NCBI GenBank assembly: GCA_963754445.1
Contig: CAVWFT010000002.1
Coordinates: 434,001-498,000, forward strand
Direction of reading: 5' to 3'
Length of the DNA stretch: 64,000 nt
From: Bog-473 sp963754445
GTDB lineage: Bacteria; Actinomycetota; Acidimicrobiia; Acidimicrobiales; RAAP-2
Positions within the stretch are counted from its first letter, which is position 1, and the number at the start of each line of letters is the position of its first letter. Position numbers and translations under genes: made by a program. Under the pieces are notes generated by a model. That model was not told the origin of the DNA. It searched no databases and worked only from the letters and a program-made list of their open reading frames with translations. Below, one piece after another: positions 17,255 through 25,257 of this stretch.

Positions 17255-18067
17255 TCAGAAATCCGTCCCGCCGTCGACGTTGACCGTGGCTCCGGTCAGG
17301 TAGCTGGCCCGCTCCGAGAGCAAGAACGCGATGACGTCGCCCAACTCCTCCGGTTTGCCGGGCCGGCCGAGCGCCACCTTCATCCCCCAGTCCTCGATCA
17401 TGAATCGTTCGAGCGCCTCCTCCAAGGGCCACCCCCGCTCCCCCGCGACACTGGTGCGGAGCGACGCCAGGATCTCGGTCTCGGTCGCACCCGGGCATAC
17501 GCAATTGGCCCGGACGCCGACGTGGCCGAAGGACTTGGCCACGTTCTTGGTCATGGTGGCCACGGCCGCCTTGAGCGTGGCGTAGGGGAACTGGTACGCC
17601 TTGGGGGCCCTGATTGAATGGGCCGCCGTCGTCACGATGGCGCCGCCCCCGCCCTCGATGAGGACGGGCACGGCCGCCCGGCAGGCCCGCACGGTCGCCA
17701 GCAACACGTCGTCGAAGGTGGCCAACCAGTCCTCGTCGGAACCTGTCAGGAGCTCACGCTGACCATGCATGCCGAGTCCGGTCGTCACGGCCACCCCGCG
17801 CAGTGATCCACCCAGCGCCTCTGTGGCCTCGGCGACCACGGACTCGGCCGCGCCCGGCTGGGTCAGGTCGGTCGTCAACGCCACCACGGGTGCCTCGACC
17901 CCGGCCAGGGCCGACAACTCGGCCGCGGCCGTGTCGGCCCTGGCCCGCGTGCGTCCCGCGATGGCCACGTGCGCGCCATCGCCGGCCAGTGCCCGGGCCG
18001 CCGCCTTGCCCATGCCCGCGGACCCCCCGATGACCAGATAGCCCCGTCCCCGCACCCCGAGATCCAC
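17255..18067 (-). CDS. Short-chain dehydrogenase/reductase
   Basis: 270 residues, GTG at 18067. NAD(P)-binding glycine motif GGSAGMGKA near residues 14-22, then AGRTRAR after strand 2, and an active-site YATLK (YxxxK) with a Ser upstream (TTAAHS), ending YLTGATVNVDGGTDF, the SDR C-terminal signature. The usual NNAG is replaced by VTTGLG, a divergence seen in some atypical SDRs. Likely oxidises or reduces a hydroxyacyl or cyclic alcohol intermediate. It is encoded 29 bases after the acyl-CoA synthetase on the same strand, so the two probably form an operon. Confidence 0.85.
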   Translation of the reverse strand: MDLGVRGRGYLVIGGSAGMGKAAARALAGDGAHVAIAGRTRARADTAAAELSALAGVEAPVVALTTDLTQPGAAESVVAEATEALGGSLRGVAVTTGLGMHGQRELLTGSDEDWLATFDDVLLATVRACRAAVPVLIEGGGGAIVTTAAHSIRAPKAYQFPYATLKAAVATMTKNVAKSFGHVGVRANCVCPGATETEILASLRTSVAGERGWPLEEALERFMIEDWGMKVALGRPGKPEELGDVIAFLLSERASYLTGATVNVDGGTDF

Positions 18068-18096
18068 TTATCGCCCTTCGCCGGATCCGATGTTCG

Positions 18097-19764
18097 TCAC
18101 GATTTGTTCCCCGCCACACTCGCCGCGCCCAGGGCCGCCTCCTTGGCCCATGTGTAGTCCGGTTTGCCGTTGGCATGGCGGCGCACCCGGTCGACTACGG
18201 CCACGGCACGCGGTGCCTTGAAACGCGCGATGTCCTCGGCCACGAACTCGCGCAATGCCCGCCCGTCGATGACCGCTCCGTCGGCGGGTGCCACGACGGC
18301 CACGACCTCCTGGCCGAAGCGCTCGGAGGGGCGCCCGATGACCAGCGCGTCGGCGACGTCTGGGTGGCGGCGCAGCACGTCCTCGACCTCTTCGACGAAG
18401 ACCTTCTCGCCGCCCGTGTTCACGACCAACGAGTCGCGCCCGAACAGCAGCACGTGCCCGTCGGCACTCAGACGGGCACGGTCACCGGGCAGCGCCACCC
18501 GCTGGCCATCGATGATGGGAAAGGTCTGCTCGGTCCGCTCTGGGTCGTTGAGGTACCCGAGCGGCACCCGGCCCCGACGCGCCGTCCACCCCATCTCCTC
18601 GTCGCCGGGTTCCAAGAAGCGCGTGCGATCCTCCGAGATCACGGTGGCTCCCGCGCTGGGCACGAAGCCCTCGGTCTTCATGCCTTTCATGCGGGCGCCG
18701 TACGCCATGCCGCCGGTCTCGGAAGCCCCGTAGCCGTCCACGATGACGAGGTTCGGCAGCAGCTCGAGCAATGCCTCCTTGTGCTGCTCACCGGTGGCGG
18801 CACCGCCGGTGCCCAAACGGGCCAGTGAAGACAGGTCATAGGGTCGGCGTTGCAGCTCAGCCACCATCGGCGCGGCGTAGGCGTCGCCGACGATCGACAT
18901 CAAGGACACCTGTTCGCGCTCGGCCAGCGCGAGCACTTGCGCCGCATCGAACGGGCCCGTGTCCTCGTGCACCACCACGGTCGCACCCTGGTTGAGGCCG
19001 GAGAATGCGGTCCACTGCGCGGCGGCGTGCATCAAGGGCGCCACCGGGTACCAGGGGCCCCCGGCGCCTGTTCCGGACAATGCGGCCTCGACGATGGACT
19101 CGGCCGTGGCGCCCTCCACACCGGCCAGGGCCGAAACATAGATGTCGGCCTGGCGCCACAGCACCGCCTTGGGACGCCCGGTGGTGCCCCCGGTACAGAC
19201 GAGAAAGAGGTCGTCGGGAGAGGTGTCGGGCAGTGGCTCTGAGACGGGGGTGTGCGCCACGTCTTCGAACCCGGTGCTGCCGGGAAGCGGTTCGACCCCC
19301 GACCCGTCGTCGACATCGATCAGGACGATGTCGTCGCGCCCGGCCACCGCCGTCTCGACCAGCGGGCGATAACGACGGTGGTGCACGATGGCTCGCACAC
19401 CCACGTCGGCCAGCAGTGCCTGCACCTCGGCCGGTCGGTAGTGCTGGTTCACGTTGAACGGGACGGCCCGGGCCCGGTACGCACCGAACATGGCCTCGAT
19501 GTACTCCGTCGAGTTGTGCAGGACGAGGGCCACGGCATCCTGGCCGCTCTCCCACCGTTCGAGCTCGGGCCGTTCGTGTTGAAGGCCGAGTCCGCGCGCT
19601 CGCAAGAAGGTGGCGATGGACTTCGTGCGCCCCGCCACCTCGCCGAAGGTGCGCCGGACCGACCCGCAGACAACCATGTCGCGCTCGGGTATCGCCGATG
19701 CCAACACGTCGTGCACGGCGACGAACGACCACTCCACTGCGCCCTGTTCCTCTGATCCGGCCAT
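18097..19764 (-). CDS. AMP-dependent acyl-CoA synthetase
   Basis: 555 residues, ATG 19764. ANL blocks: FLVCTGGTTGRPKAVLWRQ (nucleotide loop), YGASETGGM, GWTARRGRVPLGYLNDPE, GDRARLSADGHVLLFGRDS and NTGGEKVFVEEVE with the C-terminal lysine in HANGKPDY. The CTGGTTGRPKAVLWRQ loop is typical of the FadD-like acyl-CoA ligases common in actinobacterial steroid and terpenoid catabolism (family knowledge, from memory). The ATG lies two bases from the TCTAGA palindrome S2, and no clear ribosome-binding site is seen, so a leaderless transcript is likely. Confidence 0.87.
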   Translation of the reverse strand: MAGSEEQGAVEWSFVAVHDVLASAIPERDMVVCGSVRRTFGEVAGRTKSIATFLRARGLGLQHERPELERWESGQDAVALVLHNSTEYIEAMFGAYRARAVPFNVNQHYRPAEVQALLADVGVRAIVHHRRYRPLVETAVAGRDDIVLIDVDDGSGVEPLPGSTGFEDVAHTPVSEPLPDTSPDDLFLVCTGGTTGRPKAVLWRQADIYVSALAGVEGATAESIVEAALSGTGAGGPWYPVAPLMHAAAQWTAFSGLNQGATVVVHEDTGPFDAAQVLALAEREQVSLMSIVGDAYAAPMVAELQRRPYDLSSLARLGTGGAATGEQHKEALLELLPNLVIVDGYGASETGGMAYGARMKGMKTEGFVPSAGATVISEDRTRFLEPGDEEMGWTARRGRVPLGYLNDPERTEQTFPIIDGQRVALPGDRARLSADGHVLLFGRDSLVVNTGGEKVFVEEVEDVLRRHPDVADALVIGRPSERFGQEVVAVVAPADGAVIDGRALREFVAEDIARFKAPRAVAVVDRVRRHANGKPDYTWAKEAALGAASVAGNKS

Positions 19765-19765
19765 G

Positions 19766-19785
19766 GAAAAAGTCTAGAGGTTTTC
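19766..19785. promoter_or_regulatory. TCTAGA palindrome (site S2) abutting an acyl-CoA synthetase start
   Basis: GAAAACCTCTAGACTTTTTC read toward the gene ends two bases before its ATG. TAGACT within it also fits an actinobacterial -10 box for a leaderless mRNA, so a protein bound here would directly block the promoter. Confidence 0.6.
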
Positions 19786-19904
19786 GATTCCGTCTGGTTG
19801 GCCTCCGCGAGGTGAGCGGGCGCCCGCGGCCGGGGCGTCTCCGAGCCAGTTCTCGCTCCGGCCAAGCCGACACTGTGGTCGGCCCCACCGGCTCGGCCGT
19901 TCGA

Positions 19905-21002
19905 CTACGACCGCGGCCGACGCTTCTCGGGGTCGTAGATGGCCAGAGGAGCCACCGTCGCCGGCACCACGCCCGAGCCGAGGGCGACCTCGACTGACGT
20001 GCCGTCTCCGGCCGTTGCGGTCTCGAGCACGGCCAGTCCGAGCAACCCGAAGCGCGGGCTCATGGCGGGGCTGGTAAGCGTTCCGACCGGCTCGCCCGCA
20101 CGTGTGACCTCGGCACCGTACTCGGGGAGCTCGGCGCCCTCGACACGAAGGGTCTTGAAACGCCGGGGCGGTTGAACGGCAAATTTCCGCAGGGCTTCCC
20201 GGCCGAGAAAATCCACCGCGTCGATGGCGACCATGCGATCGAACGACAGGTCGTAGGGGGTGCGCTCGCCGGCCGTGTAGTCGTAGTCGAGCACGACCAG
20301 GCCCGCCTCGACCCGGAGGGTCTCGACGATGCCCACGCCATAGGGCGTCGCCCCCATTTGCGAAAGCACGACGTCCCAGAGATCGACCGCGTGTTCGGGC
20401 CGGCAGAAGAGCTCGTAGCCGAGTTCCCCCCCGAAACCCGTGCGCGACACGACACATGGCACCCCTCCGACCTTCGTCGGCACCGGGTAGAAGCGGAAAT
20501 ACCCCAGCTCGGCGAGGTTGGCGTCGCACAGCAGGCCGAGGGCGTCGCGACTGCGGGGGCCTTGCAGCCCGAGATGCGGCATCGTCCGGGTGATGGCCTC
20601 GATTTCCACGTCCAGCCCGGTGGTCGCGGCTGCGAAGTGATCGGCGTGGTCCGAGCCGTTGGTCATCACCCAGACGCGGTCCTCCAGCCGGTAGACGGTG
20701 CCGTCGTCGACCATCAGTCCGTCGGCATCGCAGAAGGCACCGTAACGGACCTGCCCCACGTCGAGGCCCAGGATGTTGTTGGAATGCACGCGCTGGGCAG
20801 CGGCCAATGCGTCGGGTCCCCGGAATTCCCACTTGTTGAGGGGAGAGACGTCCCACACTCCGAGGTCGCCGCGCACGGCCTCGTATTCACCGTCGGCGTC
20901 GCCGAAACCGTCGGTCCAGAACCAGCCGCCATCTTCCATGAAGGTGGCCCCCAGGGCGGCGGCGGACTCGTGGAAGGGGCTGCGGAGCGACTCGGATGGC
21001 AT
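19905..21002 (-). CDS. GcvT-like folate-dependent aminomethyltransferase/demethylase
   Basis: 365 residues, ATG 21002. The order of blocks (YEAVRGDLGVWDVSPLNKWEF, then GQVRYGAFCDADGLMVDD, LGLQGPRSRDAL, SRTGFGGELGYELFC, and a C-terminal barrel beginning DFLGREAL) is that of the GcvT/DmdA family, which transfers a one-carbon unit from an aminomethyl or methylated substrate to tetrahydrofolate. Divergently placed, 243 bases from the Rieske oxygenase, and next to a DAO-type amine oxidase cluster, so a role in collecting methyl or methylene groups from an N-methylated substrate is plausible (inference). Glycine-cleavage partners P, H and L are absent, arguing against a housekeeping T protein. Confidence 0.82.
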   Translation of the reverse strand: MPSESLRSPFHESAAALGATFMEDGGWFWTDGFGDADGEYEAVRGDLGVWDVSPLNKWEFRGPDALAAAQRVHSNNILGLDVGQVRYGAFCDADGLMVDDGTVYRLEDRVWVMTNGSDHADHFAAATTGLDVEIEAITRTMPHLGLQGPRSRDALGLLCDANLAELGYFRFYPVPTKVGGVPCVVSRTGFGGELGYELFCRPEHAVDLWDVVLSQMGATPYGVGIVETLRVEAGLVVLDYDYTAGERTPYDLSFDRMVAIDAVDFLGREALRKFAVQPPRRFKTLRVEGAELPEYGAEVTRAGEPVGTLTSPAMSPRFGLLGLAVLETATAGDGTSVEVALGSGVVPATVAPLAIYDPEKRRPRS

Positions 21003-21237
21003 GCGATTACCTCTGACTTGGGAGAACGCCGGGACGTCCCCGGTCGGTGTTGTGCCGTGCTGGGTGCGACGCCGACCCGACGGGTCCGCCCGGCGTGGCT
21101 CGGCGGGTAGGAACGCTCGTCTTCACGCCACGGACCGCCTCCCCTCGCCGGGGCTGGTCGGAACAGACCCGATCCGGTGATCAGGCCGCAGCCCAGAAAC
21201 GCTGGACGCTGGACGGGACACAGGCTGAATCATAGGA

Positions 21238-21257
21238 TTGACTGTATGGTCATTCAA
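21238..21257. promoter_or_regulatory. Weak ACTGA/TCAGT-type operator (site R1) over the Rieske start codon
   Basis: TTGACTGTATGGTCATTCAA overlaps the ATG at 21246. It retains TTGACTG and an inverted TGAC/GTCA but deviates in the right half from sites R2-R5. TAGGAT at 21233-21238 could be the -10 box of a leaderless transcript. Confidence 0.4.
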
Positions 21258-22439
21258 ACTCCGCCGGAAGTCGCCCCGCTGCACCGGGTCGAGCTCGAGC
21301 GGTCGCTCCTGCCCTTCGGGCAGAGCCGCATGCTGCCCCGCGCCGCCTATGTCGACCCCACGGTCTTCGACTGGGAGCGGCGGCACTTCTTCGAACGCGA
21401 GTGGATGTGCGTCGGCCTCAGCGAAGACATGTCCGAGCCCGGCGACCAGCGGGCTGTGTCCCTGGGGGGCTCCGGGGTACTCCTGACCCGCGGGCAGGAC
21501 GGCGCGCTCCGCGCCTTCGCCAATGTGTGCAGCCATCGGGGACACGAACTGCTTCCCTGTGGCACCACCGCCCGCCACGGTCGGGTGATCTGCCCCTATC
21601 ACTCATGGTCCTACACCCTTGAGGGCAAGGTATGGACGGCGCCGGGGTTCAAGGACCTCGATGACTTCGATCCCACCGAACACGGCCTGACCGAGCTGCC
21701 GTGCACGGAGTGGCACGGCCTCGTCTTCGTCGACGGGTCGGGGGAGGCTGCGCCTTTCCGAGATTCCATGACAACGCTCGAGGAGTTGGTCGCCCCCTAC
21801 GAGCCCGAAAGGTTGCGGGTGGGCGGTACCCACGACTACGTCGTCGCCGCCAACTGGAAGATCCTGACCGAGAATTATCAGGAGTGCTACCACTGCCCGA
21901 TGATCCATCCCGAGTTGTGCGAAGTCAGCCCGCCCAAGAGCGGCTACAACTACCACTCCGAGGGCCGCTGGGTGGGGGGAACCATGGATCTTCGCGACGG
22001 CATGGACACCATGTCGCTCGATGGCAGGAGCGGCGGCGTCACGCTGCGCGGTCTGGACGCCGAGAACCGGCGCGCCGTGAACTACATCTATGTGTTCCCC
22101 AACGTCTTGATCAGCCTGCACCCCGATTACGTCATGACCCACCGGCTCACCCCGTTGGCGGCGGACTCCACCCGAATCGAGTGCTCCTGGTCCTTTGCTC
22201 CCGAAGCGCTGGAGCAGCCCGGCTTCGACCCGTCCTACGCGGTCAACTTCTGGGACATCACCAACCAACAGGACTGGGACGCCTGCGCATCGGTGCAGCG
22301 AGGACTTGCCTCGAGCCACGCCCGGCCGGGGCCGTTGGGGGGCGAGGAGGACGCCGTGTACCAATTCGTGACCATGATCGCCCGTGGCTACCTGGGTCTG
22401 CCCGTACGGAACACCGGGTCGACGGTCACCACCGGCTGA
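21246..22439 (+). CDS. Rieske-type non-haem iron oxygenase, alpha subunit (GbcA/carnitine-oxygenase-like)
   Basis: 397 residues. The Rieske [2Fe-2S] ligands are Cys95-x-His97 and Cys116-x2-His119 (CSHRGH and CPYHSW). The catalytic-domain motif ENYQECYHCPMIH supplies His216 and His221 for the mononuclear iron. This ENYxECYHCPxxH form is typical of the choline/glycine-betaine/carnitine monooxygenase branch, whose members oxidise N-methyl or trimethylammonium groups (family knowledge). ATG 21246 is chosen because the domain begins soon after; the start lies inside site R1 and lacks a ribosome-binding site, suggesting leaderless translation. No dedicated ferredoxin reductase is in the window. Probable N-demethylase, releasing formaldehyde (inference from the formate dehydrogenase and flavin oxidase nearby). 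Confidence 0.85.
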   Translation: MVIQTPPEVAPLHRVELERSLLPFGQSRMLPRAAYVDPTVFDWERRHFFEREWMCVGLSEDMSEPGDQRAVSLGGSGVLLTRGQDGALRAFANVCSHRGHELLPCGTTARHGRVICPYHSWSYTLEGKVWTAPGFKDLDDFDPTEHGLTELPCTEWHGLVFVDGSGEAAPFRDSMTTLEELVAPYEPERLRVGGTHDYVVAANWKILTENYQECYHCPMIHPELCEVSPPKSGYNYHSEGRWVGGTMDLRDGMDTMSLDGRSGGVTLRGLDAENRRAVNYIYVFPNVLISLHPDYVMTHRLTPLAADSTRIECSWSFAPEALEQPGFDPSYAVNFWDITNQQDWDACASVQRGLASSHARPGPLGGEEDAVYQFVTMIARGYLGLPVRNTGSTVTTG

Positions 22440-22464
22440 GAGGACCGACTCCGGACGCCACCGG

Positions 22465-23631
22465 TCACACGAAGGTCTGTGGTCCCCGCTTGATCATCTG
22501 GTCGGCGATGATCGAGCGCTGCACCTCGCTGGTGCCTTCCCAGATGCGCTCGACGCGGAGTTCGCGGAAGAAACGCTCGGCCACGTTCTCCCGCATGTAG
22601 CCCCGCCCGCCGAAGACCTGCACACAGCGGTCGGCCACCCGATTGGCCATCTCCGAGGCGTAGAGCTTGGCCATCGAGCACTGGGTGTGCTGCACCTTGA
22701 GGTCGGCACCGGCGTCGATGGTCCGGGCCGTTTCGTAGACCAACGATCGGGCCGCAAACAGCTCGGTCAGGCTGTCGGCCAGCATGATCTGCACGGCCCC
22801 GAATTCGGCAATGGGTCGACCGTTGACAATGCGCCGCCGAGCGAACTCGGTGGTGTCGTCGAGAAGGCGGGAGGCGGCGCCGAGGCAGCGGGAAGCCACC
22901 ATGATCCGCTCGAAGCGGAACCACTCGTAGGCGAAACCCATGCCGTCGCCCTCACGGCCCACCATCTGGGTCGCCGGAACACGGACCGACTCGAAGGCCA
23001 CGATCGGATGGTGGTGGGCAATGGTGTGCGTGTACTCGGGGGTGCGCACCACGCGCACGCCGTCGCTGGGCAGGTCGACGATGAACATGGCGTGATCGCC
23101 GGCGTGATCCCCGTCGGTCAGCTTGGCCTGGAAGAAAGCGTACTGGGCGTGGTTGAACGTGGTGACGTGCCACTTCACCCCGTTGAGCACATAGTGGTCC
23201 CCGTCCCGCTGGGCGGTGGCGGTGATGGCGTCGACGTCGGACCCCGCTCCCTCCTCGGTGATGGCGTAGCACTCCTCTTTCTCCGCCCGGATGCCGGGAA
23301 CCACGTACTTTTCGATTTGCTCGGTGGTCGCCACTGGCGGGAACCATGACGGCGGCGTACCGAGCACCCAGCCGAGGGCGTTGGTGGCCCGTCCCCCCTG
23401 TTCCTGCACGAGGACCTGTTGGAGCATGGAGCAACCCCCACCGCCGAGCTCCTTGGGCATGTTGGTGGCGTGCAGACCGAGGTCGAGGGTGCGCTCGCGG
23501 ATGCGCTCGACGACCGCGTCAGGGAGCTCGCCTCCGTGCGCCTCCGCTTCCTCCTCGTAGGGAATGAGCTCGTCGACCAGGGTGCGCGCCCGGGTCTGGA
23601 TCTCGAGATCTGCCGGCGTGAGGTTGTACAT
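22465..23631 (-). CDS. Acyl-CoA dehydrogenase
   Basis: 388 residues, ATG 23631. Blocks: CYAITEEGAGSDVDAI and YVLNGVKWHVTTFNHA (flavin contacts), VQVFGGRGYM and RIWEGTSEVQRSI near the C-terminus. Unlike the other acyl-CoA dehydrogenases here it keeps the classical catalytic Glu (WEGT). Divergent from the flavin oxidase with operator R2 between them, hence probably part of the TetR regulon. Betaine-type acyl-CoA esters such as butyrobetainyl-CoA are conceivable substrates given the neighbours and the NDP-forming synthetase (inference); a straight fatty-acyl role is the alternative. Confidence 0.87.
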   Translation of the reverse strand: MYNLTPADLEIQTRARTLVDELIPYEEEAEAHGGELPDAVVERIRERTLDLGLHATNMPKELGGGGCSMLQQVLVQEQGGRATNALGWVLGTPPSWFPPVATTEQIEKYVVPGIRAEKEECYAITEEGAGSDVDAITATAQRDGDHYVLNGVKWHVTTFNHAQYAFFQAKLTDGDHAGDHAMFIVDLPSDGVRVVRTPEYTHTIAHHHPIVAFESVRVPATQMVGREGDGMGFAYEWFRFERIMVASRCLGAASRLLDDTTEFARRRIVNGRPIAEFGAVQIMLADSLTELFAARSLVYETARTIDAGADLKVQHTQCSMAKLYASEMANRVADRCVQVFGGRGYMRENVAERFFRELRVERIWEGTSEVQRSIIADQMIKRGPQTFV

Positions 23632-23651
23632 GGGAGGAGCCTCCTACAGCC

Positions 23652-23671
23652 TTGACTGAAGGTTCAGTTTA
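23652..23671. promoter_or_regulatory. TetR-type operator (site R2)
   Basis: TTGACTGAAGGTTCAGTTTA, an ACTGA-N4-TCAGT dyad, lies in the 55-base gap between the divergent acyl-CoA dehydrogenase (start 23631) and flavin oxidase (start 23687). One bound dimer could block both promoters. Confidence 0.75.
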
Positions 23672-23686
23672 TGCGAGCGTCAAGCG

Positions 23687-24907
23687 ATGAAGAACTGGGG
23701 AACGGGAGCAGCCGACCGTTCCGCCGACGTGGTCGTCGTGGGTGGCGGGACCGTGGGCGCCTGGTGCGCCGTCTTCCTCCAGCGGGCCGGAGCCGGCCGG
23801 GTGGTGCTTCTCGAAAGGGACACCCTCGGACAGGGGGCGAGCAGCCGAGCCGCGGGCATCGTGCGCAGCCAGGGGGGAACGCCGACCGCCGTGCAGCTGG
23901 CTGAATGGTCACGCGCCTTCTACCGCACCCAGCACGAGCAGTACGGGATCGACTCCGGATTTGTCCGCCAGGGCTACTACCTCCCCTGCTTCACCGAGGA
24001 CGACGTGGTCACGGCCCGTCGTCGCATGGAGATGCAGCAGGCCCTGGGCCAGGCCGTGCGTTGGGTGGGACCGGAAGAGGCCGAGGAGCTCAACCCCACT
24101 TTGGCGCCGGGCTCGACTCTCGGAGGCACCTTCCTCGACGACGACGGCTATATCCATCCACCCCGCAACGTGCTGGCGTACACCGTTGCTCTGGCCACCA
24201 GCGGCGTCGAGGTACGCGAGCACACCGCCTTCGAGGGCCTGATCACCGCAGGCGGCCGGGTCACGGGAGTCGAGACGAGCCGAGGACCGATAGCCACCGA
24301 CTCGGTGGTCCTCACCGGTGGTCCTCAGCTGGCCGCCGTCGGGGCGCGCGCCGGCATTGCCATACCGGCAGGCGGCGTCCGTCACCAGGTGGCCGTGACC
24401 GAGCCCCACGTCGAATTGGATCCGTCGCGCCTGCCCATGGTCTTCGACCTTGCGGCCGGCCTGTACTGGCGCCCCGAAGAAGGCGGCGTCCTGTTCGGCA
24501 TGAGCAACCCGGACGAGCCCCCTGGGGAGGCAACCCAAATCGACTGGGCCTACATGGAACGCATCCGCGCACGTCTGGCCGAACTGGTGCCGGTCACCGC
24601 TCAGCTAGGCCTTCGCCGCGTCTGGGCGGCGACCATCGACTACACCCCGGACCACTTCCCGATCATCGGACCCGCGCTGACGCAGAGTGGTCCGGTGCGC
24701 GGCACAGTCGTGGCCTCGGCCGGCGGCCACGGGATGATGTGGGGACCGGGTGTGTCCCGGGCGGCGGCGGATCTCGTGTTGAGCGGCTCCACCGACGTCG
24801 TCGATGTCGGTCTTCTCGGGCTCGACCGGTTCGACGCATCCGGCATCAGCCGCCTCGATCCCGACCCCATCGCACTCCCGTTCCCTGAAAGGACGAACCA
24901 ACCGTGA
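23687..24907 (+). CDS. FAD-dependent amine oxidoreductase (DAO / sarcosine-dimethylglycine oxidase type)
   Basis: 406 residues, ATG 23687. The N-terminal Rossmann motif VVVVGGGTVGAW binds FAD, RDTLGQGASSRAAGIVRSQGG is the second flavin contact of DAO-family oxidases, and the C-terminal RRVWAATIDYTPDHFPIIG with ASAGGHGMMWGPG is the closing flavin block. The family oxidises sarcosine, dimethylglycine, glycine or gamma-glutamylputrescine-like secondary amines, yielding an imine or formaldehyde plus amine. Stop overlaps the cupin gene start by four bases (GTGA). Placement beside a GbcA-type Rieske enzyme, a GcvT-like protein and PotABCD supports a secondary-amine substrate. Confidence 0.85.
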   Translation: MKNWGTGAADRSADVVVVGGGTVGAWCAVFLQRAGAGRVVLLERDTLGQGASSRAAGIVRSQGGTPTAVQLAEWSRAFYRTQHEQYGIDSGFVRQGYYLPCFTEDDVVTARRRMEMQQALGQAVRWVGPEEAEELNPTLAPGSTLGGTFLDDDGYIHPPRNVLAYTVALATSGVEVREHTAFEGLITAGGRVTGVETSRGPIATDSVVLTGGPQLAAVGARAGIAIPAGGVRHQVAVTEPHVELDPSRLPMVFDLAAGLYWRPEEGGVLFGMSNPDEPPGEATQIDWAYMERIRARLAELVPVTAQLGLRRVWAATIDYTPDHFPIIGPALTQSGPVRGTVVASAGGHGMMWGPGVSRAAADLVLSGSTDVVDVGLLGLDRFDASGISRLDPDPIALPFPERTNQP

Positions 24908-25257
24908 CCGACACCACCTTCCCGCCCACCCCGTCCCTCAGCGACGCCGCCCAGGCCGAACTGGTCCCGTGGGGACCCCTCGACGAGGCGAGCGGGCCGG
25001 AGATGACCACCTCGGGTCTCACCCTTTGGAGCCACGATGATCAGGAGGTCGGCATCTGGGAATGCTCGCCTGGTCCGTCCCGCTGGCTCCTCGAAACCAA
25101 CGAGTTCATTCACGTCGTCGCCGGCCGGATGACGGTCACCATCGACGGTGGGGAACCGCTCGAACTGGCGGCGGGTGACACCGCAGTCTTCCCGTTGGGC
25201 TGGAGTGGTACCTGGGAAATCGCCGAAACGCTGCGAAAGATCTACGTCATCTTCTAG
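24904..25257 (+). CDS. Cupin-domain protein (Cupin_3 / EutQ-like)
   Basis: 117 residues from GTG 24904, coupled to the amine oxidase. A single small cupin barrel: GIWECSPGPSRW, ETNEFIHVVAGRMTVTIDGG, LAAGDTAVFPLGWSGTWEI. This Cupin_3 pattern is often found beside amine oxidases in polyamine and amino-alcohol catabolic clusters (recollection of genomic context). The metal-binding His-x-His of catalytic cupins is not obvious, so a binding or accessory role is as likely as an enzyme role. Its last 11 bases overlap the end of the convergent synthetase gene. Confidence 0.75.
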   Translation: MTDTTFPPTPSLSDAAQAELVPWGPLDEASGPEMTTSGLTLWSHDDQEVGIWECSPGPSRWLLETNEFIHVVAGRMTVTIDGGEPLELAAGDTAVFPLGWSGTWEIAETLRKIYVIF

